A program made the position numbers and the translations under genes. A stretch of DNA of 14,029 nt from Bacteroides sp. CAG:709 (GTDB taxonomy: Bacteria; Bacteroidota; Bacteroidia; Bacteroidales; UBA932): NCBI GenBank assembly GCA_000434935.1, contig FR882203.1:76857-90885 (forward strand), given 5' to 3'. Of the stretch, positions 13,460 to 14,029 are shown one piece after another (the stretch's first letter is position 1; the number at the start of each line of letters is the position of its first letter). The notes beneath the pieces were generated by a model that was not told where the DNA came from, ran no database searches, and saw only the letters and a program-made list of their open reading frames with translations.

Positions 13460-14029
13460 ATGGAGATAATTGACAACACGGACGAAGTGCTGGAGCTGGC
13501 CTCTGAGGCCGGTCATGTTCTGCTGCAGAACGGCGCGGAGATTTCCAGAGTTGAAGACACTATGGCGAGGATCGCATCGCATTTCGGCGTGGAATCCGGT
13601 AATTTCTTCGTGCTCAGCAACGGTATTTTCACCACCAGCACTCAAGGTCGGTATGCCAAGGTGGAGTTCATTCCAATCCGTGCCATACAGCTTTCCAAGG
13701 TAGTGGCCATCAACCGGTTGAGTTTCGACATAGCAGCCGGCAGATACACGTTGGAACAGGCCCGGAAAAAGCTGGAGGAGATACGGGATGCGGAATCCAA
13801 GCCAGCATGGGAGCAGATTGCAGGTGCGGCGTTCGGCGCTGCGGGATTCTGTGCCGTGTTCGGAGGCGGATTCATGGACTGCCTGGCAGATTTCGCAATC
13901 GGTGCTATGCTTTATGTATTCTGCCTGTTTTTCAGTGAACGGTATATGTCCAAGATTGTCGGCGGCATCTGCAACGCATTGCTGGCCACATTGTTATGTA
14001 TCGCATTTTACCGTATCGGCTTCGGCGAC
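13460..14029 (+). CDS. Threonine/serine exporter family protein (ThrE/DUF1212), 3' end beyond window
   Basis: The frame opens at ATG 13460-13462, one base after a GAAAGG that can act as ribosome site though very close, and stays open for 190 codons to the window end. The soluble N-terminal domain holds the family signature LLQNGAEISRVEDTM (residues 21-35) and FFVLSNGIFTTSTQG. It is followed by VEFIPIRAIQLSKVVAINRL and a charged helix. Membrane segments begin at about residue 118 (AGAAFGAAGFCAVFGGGF) and continue to the edge. In Bacteroidales this family is usually about 250 residues, with the second half encoded by a separate DUF3815-type gene, so about 60 residues and probably that partner lie to the right. 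The role is export of threonine and serine, by homology. Confidence 0.88.
   Translation, partial: MEIIDNTDEVLELASEAGHVLLQNGAEISRVEDTMARIASHFGVESGNFFVLSNGIFTTSTQGRYAKVEFIPIRAIQLSKVVAINRLSFDIAAGRYTLEQARKKLEEIRDAESKPAWEQIAGAAFGAAGFCAVFGGGFMDCLADFAIGAMLYVFCLFFSERYMSKIVGGICNALLATLLCIAFYRIGFGD

Noticed and set aside
1..14029. CRISPR array, tRNA or rRNA genes
   Set aside because: No regularly spaced direct repeats and no cloverleaf or rRNA-like stretches were seen on either strand.

Overview
The window looks like a chromosomal segment of a Bacteroidales bacterium. The evidence is several -7 elements of the form TAnnTTTG (the Bacteroidetes housekeeping promoter) close to start codons, a TolC/HlyD/FtsX efflux operon and an exported endonuclease/exonuclease-fold lipoprotein of the type common in that order, an ORF6N-domain protein, and a ThrE-type exporter gene. 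The species cannot be named from this sequence.

Layout: (1) 1-6328, moderately GC-rich and all on the minus strand: a RidA-family gene (cut by the window edge), a MacB/FtsX-type permease, an HlyD/MacA-type adaptor, a TolC-type outer-membrane factor and a lipoprotein of the endonuclease/exonuclease/phosphatase fold. tolC, macA and the permease form one tight operon with no ATPase gene in it. Its upstream region holds a sigma-54-type -24/-12 promoter and, about 90-110 bp further up, two tandem 17-bp dyads TGTAAA-N5-TTTACA. That is the architecture of an enhancer-binding-protein regulated promoter. The permease carries an in-frame TAG at codon 9.

(2) About 6330-12340, a clearly AT-richer accessory block of small and often broken genes. 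On the plus strand are an exported lipoprotein with a complete JAMM/JAB-like residue set (E88, H139-x-H141, S158-x-x-D161) and a small secreted protein. On the minus strand are a short lipoprotein-like ORF, a probable orphan immunity protein, and a chimera joining the start of a GNAT acetyltransferase to the last ~43 codons of a polymorphic-toxin-like C-terminus. These are followed by a CatA-like acetyltransferase broken by TGA, the tail of a DUF3795-like gene, a TfoX N-domain protein, an ORF6N/PLD-like protein and the C-terminal stump of a serine recombinase. Several long perfect hairpins separate these genes. I read this block as an eroded cassette/mobile region with at least three recombination or truncation scars.

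(3) 12339-14029, GC-richer again: a divergent pair formed by a porin-like outer-membrane protein (minus) and the N-terminal part of a ThrE/DUF1212 threonine/serine exporter (plus, running off the window). Two facing -7 elements lie in the 80-bp gap between them.

The best candidates for a second look are the sigma-54/UAS module, the JAMM lipoprotein, and the GNAT-toxin chimera with its orphan immunity gene.
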